Source: DASPTT01 sp035623275
GTDB lineage: Bacteria > Actinomycetota > Acidimicrobiia > Acidimicrobiales > UBA8190
Length of the DNA stretch: 45,487 nt
Direction: 5' to 3'
NCBI GenBank assembly: GCA_035623275.1
Contig: DASPTT010000012.1
Span: forward strand, 1-45,487
This document shows, one piece after another, positions 17,058 through 27,939 of this stretch (positions within the stretch are counted from its first letter, which is position 1; every line of letters starts with the position of its first letter). The position numbers were made by a program, and so were the translations under genes. Below the pieces are notes generated by a model. It was not told where the DNA came from and searched no databases. It saw nothing but the letters and a program-made list of their open reading frames with translations.

Positions 17058-18631
17058 GTCCGCAACAGCTCGAGCAGGGTCCGGACGCCGAAGCCGGTCC
17101 CGCCCTTGGTGAGCACGCCGGCGTCCTCGTCCGAGCGGGCCGGGCCGGCGATGTCGAGGTGCGCCCAGCGCACCCCGTCGGTGAAGCGCTCGAGCAGGAG
17201 CGCGGCGGCGATCGCGCCCGCTTGGCCCGCCTTGCCCATGTTCTTCATGTCGGCCACGTCGGAGTCGATGTGGCTCCGGTACTCGCGGGGCATCGGCAAT
17301 GGCCAGGTCCGCTCACCGGCCCGCGCCGACGCGTCGCGGATGGCGTCGACGAGACGCACGTCGTTGCCGAACACGCCGGCGATCGACCCGCCGAGGGCCA
17401 CGACGCACGCACCGGTGAGGGTGGCGAGGTCGACGATGGCGTCGGGCTCCATCTCCGCCGCCAGCGAGAGCCCGTCGGCCAGCACCAGCCGCCCCTCGGC
17501 ATCGGTGTTGAGCACCTCGATCGTCTTGCCGTTGCGGATGGTCAGCACGTCACCGGGCTTGATCGCCCGCCCGCCCGGCATGTTCTCCGTCACCGGCGTG
17601 ATGGCCGTGACCCGCACGCGCACGCCCAGGTCGCCGCAGGCGGACACGGCCGCGAGCACCGCTGCGGCGCCGCTCATGTCGGTCTTCATGGTGACCATGC
17701 CGTCGGCCGTCTTGAGCGACAGGCCGCCGGAATCGAAGGTGATCCCCTTGCCCACGAGCACGACGTGGGGGACGCTCTCCCCGTCCTCGGCGCCGTCGGG
17801 CTCGTAGCGGACGATCAGCAGCCGCGGCGGCTCGGCCGAGCCCCGGGACACCCCGAGCAGGCCCCCCAGCCGCTCGGCGGCGATCCGGTCCTCGTCCCAG
17901 ATCTCGAGCGTCACCCCCTGGCGGGTGGCCACCTGCTCGCCCGCGATCCGGGCGATGGTGCCCGGTGTCATGGAGCTGGGAGGCTCGTTGACCAGGTCGC
18001 GCGCCAGGCACACCGCGTCCGCCACCACCGCGCCCCGCCGGGCCCCCTCGGCCGACGCAGCCGGGTCCAGCCCCACGCCGCCGATCACCACCCGCTCGAC
18101 CCGCCCGTCGTCCTCCTCGGACTTGTAGGAGAGGTAGCGGTACCCGGCCAGGACCGCGCCCTCCGCGGCGGCATGGACCGCCCGGGCATGCGCGCCGGGT
18201 GCGGGCTCCCCCGTCGCCCGCTCCGCCAGCGCCGAGGACAGGAGGAACAGCGCGGTGCCGGAGCGGTCCGCGCTGCGCACCAGGGTGGCGGCGAGGTCGC
18301 GCAGCGCGTCGACGTCGAGGTCCGCCTCGTCACCGCACCCGAGGAACACGACGTCCGGGCCTTCCTCCGACGTCCCGGGCAGGGCCACGAGGCTCTCGCC
18401 CGCCTTGGCCCGAAAGCCGCGGCGGGCGGCCAGCGCCGGGTCGAAGAGGAGCGAGACGGGTCCCTGCGGGGTGATCACCGCGTCGGGGACACCCTCTGCT
18501 CGCCCCACGTCCTCACCCCGGCGCACCACCGGCACGCCGATGGTGGTGATGGGGCCGAGGGCCGCCCGGCCGAGCTCGGCCGGCGCCAGCGCATCGGCGG
18601 CCGCGGTCGTGAGGCGGGTGCTCGTCGTCAT
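17033..18631 (-). CDS. pepA: Leucyl aminopeptidase PepA (M17)
   Basis: PepA is a two-metal cytosolic aminopeptidase that removes N-terminal residues, usually as a hexamer. The C-terminal catalytic half has VGKGITFDSGGLSLK (metal-binding Lys and Asp), MKTDMSGAAAVL, and the M17 signature NTDAEGRLVLADGL with Asp and Glu ligands and the catalytic Arg. ARDLVNEPPSSMTP marks the domain border. The 532 residues are near the usual length. The ATG at 18631 overlaps the stop of the adenosyltransferase gene (ATGA), so the two are co-translated. The 3' end overlaps the ACT-protein gene on the other strand by 25 bases. Confidence 0.94.
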   Translation of the reverse strand: MTTSTRLTTAAADALAPAELGRAALGPITTIGVPVVRRGEDVGRAEGVPDAVITPQGPVSLLFDPALAARRGFRAKAGESLVALPGTSEEGPDVVFLGCGDEADLDVDALRDLAATLVRSADRSGTALFLLSSALAERATGEPAPGAHARAVHAAAEGAVLAGYRYLSYKSEEDDGRVERVVIGGVGLDPAASAEGARRGAVVADAVCLARDLVNEPPSSMTPGTIARIAGEQVATRQGVTLEIWDEDRIAAERLGGLLGVSRGSAEPPRLLIVRYEPDGAEDGESVPHVVLVGKGITFDSGGLSLKTADGMVTMKTDMSGAAAVLAAVSACGDLGVRVRVTAITPVTENMPGGRAIKPGDVLTIRNGKTIEVLNTDAEGRLVLADGLSLAAEMEPDAIVDLATLTGACVVALGGSIAGVFGNDVRLVDAIRDASARAGERTWPLPMPREYRSHIDSDVADMKNMGKAGQAGAIAAALLLERFTDGVRWAHLDIAGPARSDEDAGVLTKGGTGFGVRTLLELLRTYGAGAGD

Positions 18632-19209
18632 CGGGGCTCCTCGTCGTCGGTCGGGGCGGGCGCGTCGCCACGGCCGCGCGCGGTGAGGTGCTCACCCTCC
18701 TGCCAGCGCGCCATGGTCCACAACAGGTCGGAGAGGCGGTTGAGGTACCGCCCGGCGAACGAGCCGGGAACGGGACCGGCGGCCACGAGCAGCCGCTCGG
18801 CCCGGCGCACGACCGTCCGGGCCAGGTCGAGGTTCGCCGACACCCGGTTCTCGCCGGGGACGACGAACTCCGCGGGCACGGTGGTCCGCTCGCTGAGCCG
18901 GTCGATCTGGTGCTCCAGCGCGTCGACCATCTCGGCGGTCACCGACGTCTTGCCGGGCACGAGCTTGGGCCGGTTGGCCTGCGCGGTGGCGACCTCCGCC
19001 ATGAGCACCCAGAGGTCGCGTTCGAGCCCGACCAGGAGGTCGTCGAGCTCCGAGCCCTTCACCGCCTCGGCGCGGGCCAGGCCCAGCGCGGCCTGGGCCT
19101 CGTCGACGGCCCCGTTGGCCTCGATGGCCGGATCGTCCTTCCGGACACGCCCGCCGAAGAGCAGCCCGGTCGTGCCGTCGTCTCCCTTGCGCGTGTAGAT
19201 CCGCACCAC
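18628..19209 (-). CDS. Cob(I)alamin adenosyltransferase, PduO type
   Basis: The enzyme adenosylates cob(I)alamin with ATP to give adenosylcobalamin, the cofactor of methylmalonyl-CoA mutase. Family motifs are IYTRKGDDGTTGLLFGGRV at the N-terminus (ATP loop), ANGAVDEAQAALGLAR, TVVRRAERLLVAAG and YLNRLSDLLWTMAR. The 193 residues fit the PduO family (MMAB in humans). Two GTG codons in a row open the frame (19209, 19206); a TAGCAT -10 lies 8 bases before the first. It is the leading gene of a two-gene unit with pepA and is divergent from metH. The mutase 5 kb away is the natural consumer of its product. Confidence 0.92.
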   Translation of the reverse strand: MVRIYTRKGDDGTTGLLFGGRVRKDDPAIEANGAVDEAQAALGLARAEAVKGSELDDLLVGLERDLWVLMAEVATAQANRPKLVPGKTSVTAEMVDALEHQIDRLSERTTVPAEFVVPGENRVSANLDLARTVVRRAERLLVAAGPVPGSFAGRYLNRLSDLLWTMARWQEGEHLTARGRGDAPAPTDDEEPR

Positions 19210-19223
19210 GACGGCGCATGCTA
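19210..19223 (-). promoter_or_regulatory. Leaderless-type -10 of the adenosyltransferase gene
   Basis: Minus-strand TAGCAT (19223-19218), 8 bases before GTG 19209; identical hexamer and spacing to rmlB. Confidence 0.45.
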
Positions 19224-19243
19224 CCGGCGCCCCACGGCGCCGG
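19224..19243. promoter_or_regulatory. Perfect 8-bp inverted repeat between adenosyltransferase gene and metH
   Basis: CCGGCGCC (19224-19231), a 4-base CCAC loop, and GGCGCCGG (19236-19243). It abuts the adenosyltransferase -10, just where the -10/-35 spacer would be, and is 56 bases upstream of the metH -10. It could be an operator for the divergent B12 genes; in G+C-rich DNA chance is possible. Confidence 0.35.
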
Positions 19244-19298
19244 GTCCGGGCCTCGGCGTCCCGTCCTTCGCCCGTCCGGAGCGCGCGAGTGCGCGCAG

Positions 19299-19310
19299 TA
19301 GCCTGGGACG
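19299..19310 (+). promoter_or_regulatory. Leaderless-type -10 of metH
   Basis: TAGCCT (19299-19304), 6 bases, ATG at 19311. Same hexamer and spacing as cofD. The mRNA would have no leader, which leaves no room for a cobalamin riboswitch. Confidence 0.55.
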
Positions 19311-22835
<3,525 letters not shown>

Positions 22836-22873
22836 TGCCGGGCGCTCGGGGGCGTGCCGAGCAGGGCGACGCG

Positions 22874-23605
22874 CTACAGGGCCAGCGTGGCGCCGCCGTC
22901 GACGAGCAGGGCCGCCCCGTTCACGTATCCGGCCGGCTCGGAGCACAAGAAGGCGACCACGCGGCCGAGGTCGGCGGGGTCGCCCATCACGGCGTCGTCG
23001 CCCGCGCCGAGCGACCGCATCCGCTCCGTGGCATGGGGACCCGGGCACACCAGGTTGACGGTGATCCCGGCACCCTCGGCGGCCAGGTCGTGCGCGGCCG
23101 TCTTCGCCCACGCCCACAGCGCGCTGCGCGCCGAGTTCGACAGGGCGAGCACGGGTGCGGCCTGGATGATCGTGTAGGAGGTGATGCAGCAGATCCGTCC
23201 CCACCCGCCCTGGCGCAGGTGCGGCAGGGCGGCGCGCACCAGGCGCACCGACGACAGGAAGTTCGCCTCCAGCGCCGCCCCGATGGCGGCGTCCGACAGG
23301 TCGAGGGCACCGCCCGGCGGCGGGCCGCCGGCGTTGGCCACCACCACGTCGAGGCGCCCGTAGTGCGTCAGGGCCGCCGCCACCAGCGACTCGGGGACCC
23401 CCGGCTCGGCCATGTCCCCGAGCACGCCGACGACCTCGGTGCCCCCGGCCCGCAGCTGCTCCTCGGCTTCCCGCAGCGACGCCTCGCCGCGCGCCCCGAT
23501 GACGAGGCGGGCCCCCTCCGCGGCCAGGGCGTCGGCGCTGGCCCGCCCGAGGCCGCGCGACGAGGCGCACACGACCGCCACCCGGCCGGCCAGTCCCAGG
23601 TCCAC
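22874..23605 (-). CDS. Atypical SDR family oxidoreductase without the Tyr-Lys dyad
   Basis: A 243-residue Rossmann protein with VAVVCASSRGLGRASA (residues 9-24), VVANAGGPP and VCPGPHATER. At the place where classical SDRs have YxxxK, it has LSNSARSALWAWAKT, so the catalytic Tyr is Ser and the Lys is Arg. This SNxxR pattern is a recurring subgroup usually labelled 3-oxoacyl-ACP reductase, but classical hydride-transfer chemistry is doubtful. I chose GTG 23605 because a G-rich Shine-Dalgarno (AGGGGGA) lies just upstream, 8 bases after the M24 stop. It is the last gene of the lpdA operon. Confidence 0.8.
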   Translation of the reverse strand: MDLGLAGRVAVVCASSRGLGRASADALAAEGARLVIGARGEASLREAEEQLRAGGTEVVGVLGDMAEPGVPESLVAAALTHYGRLDVVVANAGGPPPGGALDLSDAAIGAALEANFLSSVRLVRAALPHLRQGGWGRICCITSYTIIQAAPVLALSNSARSALWAWAKTAAHDLAAEGAGITVNLVCPGPHATERMRSLGAGDDAVMGDPADLGRVVAFLCSEPAGYVNGAALLVDGGATLAL

Positions 23606-23613
23606 CGGTCCCC

Positions 23614-24744
23614 CTACGCCTCGACGACCACGAGCGAGTGGTCGACGGTGTTGAGCGCCTCGGGACCGTCGTCTCCCACCACGACGATGTCCTCGAGGCG
23701 CATGCCGAAGCGCCCCGGCACGTAGATGCCGGGCTCGACCGAAAAGGCGTGGCCGACCTCGAGCGGCGTGCGGTTCCCCGCCACGAGGTAGGGATCCTCG
23801 TGCTCCTCGATGCCGATCCCGTGCCCGGTGCGATGGATGAAGCGGTCCCCGAGGCCCGCCTCCTCGATCACAGTGCGCGCCGCGGCGTCGACGTCCTCGG
23901 CGGGCACGCTGGCCCGTGCCGCGGCCACGCCCGCCCGCTGGGCGGCGTGCAGCACCGCGTAGCAGTCGCGCACCTCGGGGTCGGGTGGCGCGGTGACGAC
24001 CGTGCGGGTGATGTCCGAGCAGTAGGCGAGGCCCTCCCCCACGCGCAGCTCGCCCCCGAAGTCGCACACGACCACGTCCCCGACGACGATCCGGCGCTCC
24101 CCCGCCTCGTGGTGCGGGCTCGCGCCGTTGGGGCCGCTGCCCACGATGGCGAAGTTGACGCGCTCGTGGCCCTCGGCGACGAGCCGCGCCCCGATCTCGG
24201 CGGAGACCTCCCGCTCGCTGCGACCCACGAGGGGGACGTCCCCGTGCTGCAGCGCGGCCGCGACCCGGTCCGCGGCCTGCGCGGCGGCCCGCAGCACGGC
24301 CACCTCGTCCGGGTCCTTCACCGCCCGCAGCGGGGCGGTGACGCTGCTCCCGGGGCGCCAGCGCGCCTCGGGCAGGCGGTCCTGCAGCGCCAGGAGGGCG
24401 CCGGCCCAGGCGCGGTCGGACACGGCCAGCACCCCGTGGGCGCCCGCGCCGGCACGCACCAGCTCGGCGGCGAGCCCGAAGGGGTCCTCCCGCTCGGACC
24501 AGGGCCGCAGCGTGAACACCCCGTCGCTGTCGGGCACCCGCGGCGCCTCGAGCTCGGGCACGAGCAGGACGGCGTCGCCCTCGCGTGGGAGCACCAACAC
24601 GGTCAGGCGTTCGAGGGGCATGGCCCGGTAGCCGGTGAGCCAGGGGAGGTCGGCACCGAGCGACAGGAGCAGGGCGTCGACACCGACCTCGGCCATGCGC
24701 TGGCGCACCCGGGCGACCCGCCGGACGCGCCCGGGCGTGCTCAT
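23614..24744 (-). CDS. M24 family Xaa-Pro peptidase
   Basis: A pita-bread metallopeptidase (376 residues) related to prolidase and aminopeptidase P. The N-terminal creatinase-like domain (LLLSLGADLPWLTGYRAMP) is followed by the catalytic domain. Dimetal ligands are visible in VVCDFGGEL (Asp), YCSDITRTVV (Asp), RTGHGIGIEEHEDPYL (His), FSVEPGIYV (Glu) and MRLEDIVVV (Glu). Substrate is probably a small peptide with Pro at position 2. ATG 24744 lies 19 bases after the lipB-lipA stop. A link to lipoate metabolism is not obvious; it may simply be co-transcribed. Confidence 0.87.
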   Translation of the reverse strand: MSTPGRVRRVARVRQRMAEVGVDALLLSLGADLPWLTGYRAMPLERLTVLVLPREGDAVLLVPELEAPRVPDSDGVFTLRPWSEREDPFGLAAELVRAGAGAHGVLAVSDRAWAGALLALQDRLPEARWRPGSSVTAPLRAVKDPDEVAVLRAAAQAADRVAAALQHGDVPLVGRSEREVSAEIGARLVAEGHERVNFAIVGSGPNGASPHHEAGERRIVVGDVVVCDFGGELRVGEGLAYCSDITRTVVTAPPDPEVRDCYAVLHAAQRAGVAAARASVPAEDVDAAARTVIEEAGLGDRFIHRTGHGIGIEEHEDPYLVAGNRTPLEVGHAFSVEPGIYVPGRFGMRLEDIVVVGDDGPEALNTVDHSLVVVEA

Positions 24745-24763
24745 GGCGCCGCCTCCCGGACCG

Positions 24764-26491
24764 TCACGCCGGCACCGCGGGGGTCGGGACCGGCACCCCG
24801 GCATGCGAGGACGCGCCGGCGAGCGGGGACCCGGCAGCTCGGGCGCTCGCCTTGGCGTGGTAGCTCGAGCGGGTGAGGGGGGTGGCCTGGACGTGGGCGA
24901 AGCCCATGGCCGTGCCCAGGGCGCGCAGGCGGTCGAACTCCTCGGGCGCCACCCAGCGGGCCACCGGCAGGTGCGCCGCGCTGGGCCGGAGGTACTGCCC
25001 GACCGTGACGACGTCGACACCCACGGAGCGCAGGTCGGCCAGCGCCCCGATCACCTCGTCGACGATCTCGCCCATGCCGAGGATGAGCCCGGACTTGGTC
25101 ACGAGCCCGGCCTCCTTGGCCCGGGCGAGCACGCTCAGGCTCCGCGCGTAGCCCGCGGAGGGTCGCACGGCGCGTTGCAGGCGCGCCACCGTCTCGAGGT
25201 TGTGGTTGAGCACGTCGGGCCGCGCGTCGAAGATCAGGCCCAGCGCGTCGGGGTCGCCCTTGCAGTCGGGGACGAGCACCTCGACCGCCACCCCCGGCGT
25301 CCGGCGCCGGATCGCCTCGATGGTGGCCGCGAACCCCGCCGCACCACCGTCGGCGAGGTCGTCGCGGGCGACGGCGGTCACCACGGCATGCGACAGCCGC
25401 ATCCGTGCCACCGCCTCGGCCACGTGCCCGGCCTCCCGTGGGTCGACCGGCAGGGGGTGCATGGTGTCGACCTGGCAGAACCCACAGGCGCGCGTGCAGC
25501 GCTCCCCGTTGATCATGAACGTGGCGGTGCCGTCCGCCCAGCACTCGTAGATGTTCGGGCAGCCCGCCTCCTCGCACACCGTGACGAGGTCGAGCTCGCG
25601 CATGGTGCGGCGCAGGGCCAGGTACTCCGCGCCCATGTGGGCCCGCACCCGGAGGTGCGCCGGCTTGCGCGCGCCGAGCACCAGCCCGGCGTCCGGGTCG
25701 GTACCGGCCTGGCGCAGGCGCAGGCGCACCCGTCCGCCGGGGCCATCGGCCTCCGGCGCGCGGACGCCGGGCGGCGGTCCGCCGACGGCGACGGGCGCGT
25801 GGTCGTGCACCGGTCGGGGCACCTCGGCGCCGTGGCGCGCCAGCCACGCGACGTCCTGGCGATCCACCTCGCCCGCACCCCACCGACGCGCCGCGTGCGA
25901 GGCCAGCACGTCGGCGACGTCGTGCATCGAGGCGGCGACGCCCTCGGCCGCCAGGGAGGTCACGCCCTTGCCCTCGATGCCGCAGGGGACGATCCGCTCG
26001 AACCAGCGCAGATCCGGGTCGACGTTGAGGGCCAGCCCGTGCATGGACCGGCCCCTGCTCACCCGCACCCCGACGGCGCAGATCTTGCGCGGTGCGTCGC
26101 CGGCCGGATCGACCCAGACACCGGGGAACCCCGGGAGGCGGCCCGTCTCGAGGCCGAGGTCGGCGAGCGTGTCGACGACGACCTGCTCGACCGCGCCGAC
26201 GTGTCCGGGCACCGCGCCGGGGCCCATGGGCACGGACACGATCGGGTACGCCACGAGCTGGCCGGGGCCGTGGTAGGTGACGTCGCCGCCGCGGTCGGTC
26301 CGCACGACGTGCGCTCCCAGTGGGGCCGGGTCCACGAGGACGTGGGAGCGGTCCCCATGCGCGCCCAAGGTGATGACGTGGGGGTGCTCGAGCAGCAGCA
26401 GGTGGTCGTCGGTCCCCCGCCCGTGCAGCGCGCGCTGGAGGGCGTGGGCCTCCTCGTAGGGGACCAGCCCGAGCCAGCGGACGCGCAGCAC
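24764..26491 (-). CDS. Bifunctional octanoyltransferase-lipoyl synthase (LipB-LipA fusion)
   Basis: One uninterrupted frame of 575 residues encodes both lipoylation enzymes. Residues 1-220 are LipB, which moves octanoyl from ACP to lipoyl domains: RGGDVTYHGPGQL (67-79), the catalytic Lys136 in RKICAVG, and Cys170 in VPCGIEGKG. A Pro/Gly/Arg-rich linker of about 50 residues follows. Residues about 273-575 are LipA, the radical-SAM enzyme that inserts two sulfurs: auxiliary-cluster Cys306, 311 and 317 (CEEAGCPNIYEC), the SAM cluster CTRACGFC (332-339), and RSSYHA near the end. All active-site residues are kept in both halves. GTG 26491 starts 14 bases after the sucB stop. A GTG at 25681 could start LipA alone but lacks a Shine-Dalgarno or -10. 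Confidence 0.88.
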   Translation of the reverse strand: MLRVRWLGLVPYEEAHALQRALHGRGTDDHLLLLEHPHVITLGAHGDRSHVLVDPAPLGAHVVRTDRGGDVTYHGPGQLVAYPIVSVPMGPGAVPGHVGAVEQVVVDTLADLGLETGRLPGFPGVWVDPAGDAPRKICAVGVRVSRGRSMHGLALNVDPDLRWFERIVPCGIEGKGVTSLAAEGVAASMHDVADVLASHAARRWGAGEVDRQDVAWLARHGAEVPRPVHDHAPVAVGGPPPGVRAPEADGPGGRVRLRLRQAGTDPDAGLVLGARKPAHLRVRAHMGAEYLALRRTMRELDLVTVCEEAGCPNIYECWADGTATFMINGERCTRACGFCQVDTMHPLPVDPREAGHVAEAVARMRLSHAVVTAVARDDLADGGAAGFAATIEAIRRRTPGVAVEVLVPDCKGDPDALGLIFDARPDVLNHNLETVARLQRAVRPSAGYARSLSVLARAKEAGLVTKSGLILGMGEIVDEVIGALADLRSVGVDVVTVGQYLRPSAAHLPVARWVAPEEFDRLRALGTAMGFAHVQATPLTRSSYHAKASARAAGSPLAGASSHAGVPVPTPAVPA

Positions 26492-26505
26492 GTGTGCCCG
26501 GCGAC

Positions 26506-27939
26506 TCAGAGCTCGGCGGCCCAGTCGTGGACCGCCAGGATCTCCGCCACCCGGGCGAGGAAGGCCGCCGCATAGGCGCCGTCGACGGCCCGGTGGTCCC
26601 ATGACAGGCACAGGAGGCCGACGGAGTGCACGGCGATCGCCTCGCTGCCGTCGTCGGCGGTGACCACCACCGGGCGGCGCGTGACGCCGTCGGTGGAGAG
26701 GATCGCCACCTGGGGCTGGTTGATGATCGGCGCGGTGAGGAACGTGCCGAAGGGTCCCGCGTTGGTGATCGAGAAGGTGCCGCCGGCGATGTCGTCCGCT
26801 CCCAGCTTCTTGGTGCGGGCACGGTCGGCCAGGTCGCGGATGCGACGGGCGAGGCCGCGCAGGGTGAGCTCCTCGGCACGACGGACCACCGGCACGATCA
26901 GGCCGTGGTGGTCGAGGTCGACGGCCACGCCGAGGTTGATCTCGTGGTGCACGACGAGGGCGTCGTCGCCCACCGACGAATTGAGGTGCGGCCATTCGCG
27001 CAGGGCCTCGGCCGTGGCCCGGGCCACGAAGGGAAGGTAGGTGAGCGAGAACCCCTCCTCGGCCTTGAAGCGGGCGCCGTGCTCGCGCCGGACCTGCTCG
27101 ACGCGCTCGTAGTCGGTCTCCTTGACCACCAACGTGTGCGCGGAGGTCGCCTTGGAGCGGACCATGTGCTCGGCCGTGCGCCGGCGGATGTTGGTGAAGG
27201 GGATGACCTCGTCGGCGCCGGCCGGGGCCGTGCGCGGGACCGCCACGGGTGCCACGGCCGCCGCGGGTGCCGCGGGTGCCTCCGCGCCGGCGCGGGCCGC
27301 CGGCGCGGGCGCGCCGCCCGCCCGCCGGGCGTCGATGACCCCGAGCACGTCCGCACGGGTGATCCGCCCGCCGATGCCAGTGCCGACGACCTCGCCGGCG
27401 CTGATGCCGTTCTCGTCGAGGAGCTTGCGCACGACCGGCGAGAGGATCCGGCGCGACGGCTCGCCGCCCTGCGGCGGGATCGGCGCAGGTCCCGTGCCAG
27501 GCGCGGGCGCGGCCGTCGGCGCGGGCACAGCCGTCGGCGCGGGCACAGCCGCGGTCGCGGGCGGGCTCGGCACCTCGGAGACCGGCAGCGCTGCGGGGGC
27601 GGCCGCCGCCCCAGCCGGTGCCGCGGCCTGCGCGGCCCCGGGGGCAGGAGCCGGGGCCGGCGTCGCCGCGGGCTGCGCCGGTGCTGTGGCGGCCAGGGCG
27701 GCGCCGTCGTCCGACACCACGGCGAGGACGGTGCCGACGTCGGCGGTCTCGCCCTCGGGCACGAGGATCTGTGCCAGGACCCCCGCCGCCGGCGAGGGCA
27801 CCTCGGAGTCGACCTTGTCGGTGGAGACCTCGAACAGGGGCTCGTCGCGCTCGACCGGTTCGCCCACCGCCTTGAGCCATTTCGTGACGGTGCCCTCGGT
27901 CACCGTCTCGCCGAGCTGCGGCATCACGACGTCAGCCAA
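26506..27939 (-). CDS. sucB: Dihydrolipoamide acyltransferase E2 (2-oxoglutarate/2-oxoacid dehydrogenase)
   Basis: E2 transfers the acyl group from its lipoyl arm to CoA. Residues 1-80 are one lipoyl domain (lipoyl Lys in FEVSTDKVDSEV). An Ala/Pro-rich linker leads to the E1/E3-binding domain (about 165-200, RRILSPVVRKLLDENG). The catalytic domain ends with LSWDHRAVDGAYAAAF (active His and Asp). The 477 residues with a single lipoyl domain and TDGVTRRPVVV resemble actinobacterial SucB/DlaT proteins. The TTG start overlaps the lpdA stop by 8 bases; it gives the usual MADVVMPQLGE. The lipoylation enzyme is the next gene. No E1 gene is in the window, so 2-oxoglutarate versus pyruvate is not settled. 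Confidence 0.88.
   Translation of the reverse strand: MADVVMPQLGETVTEGTVTKWLKAVGEPVERDEPLFEVSTDKVDSEVPSPAAGVLAQILVPEGETADVGTVLAVVSDDGAALAATAPAQPAATPAPAPAPGAAQAAAPAGAAAAPAALPVSEVPSPPATAAVPAPTAVPAPTAAPAPGTGPAPIPPQGGEPSRRILSPVVRKLLDENGISAGEVVGTGIGGRITRADVLGVIDARRAGGAPAPAARAGAEAPAAPAAAVAPVAVPRTAPAGADEVIPFTNIRRRTAEHMVRSKATSAHTLVVKETDYERVEQVRREHGARFKAEEGFSLTYLPFVARATAEALREWPHLNSSVGDDALVVHHEINLGVAVDLDHHGLIVPVVRRAEELTLRGLARRIRDLADRARTKKLGADDIAGGTFSITNAGPFGTFLTAPIINQPQVAILSTDGVTRRPVVVTADDGSEAIAVHSVGLLCLSWDHRAVDGAYAAAFLARVAEILAVHDWAAEL

Noticed and set aside
19210..19310. Cobalamin riboswitch upstream of metH or the adenosyltransferase gene
   Set aside because: Only 101 bases between starts, no B12-box sequence, and both promoters look leaderless.
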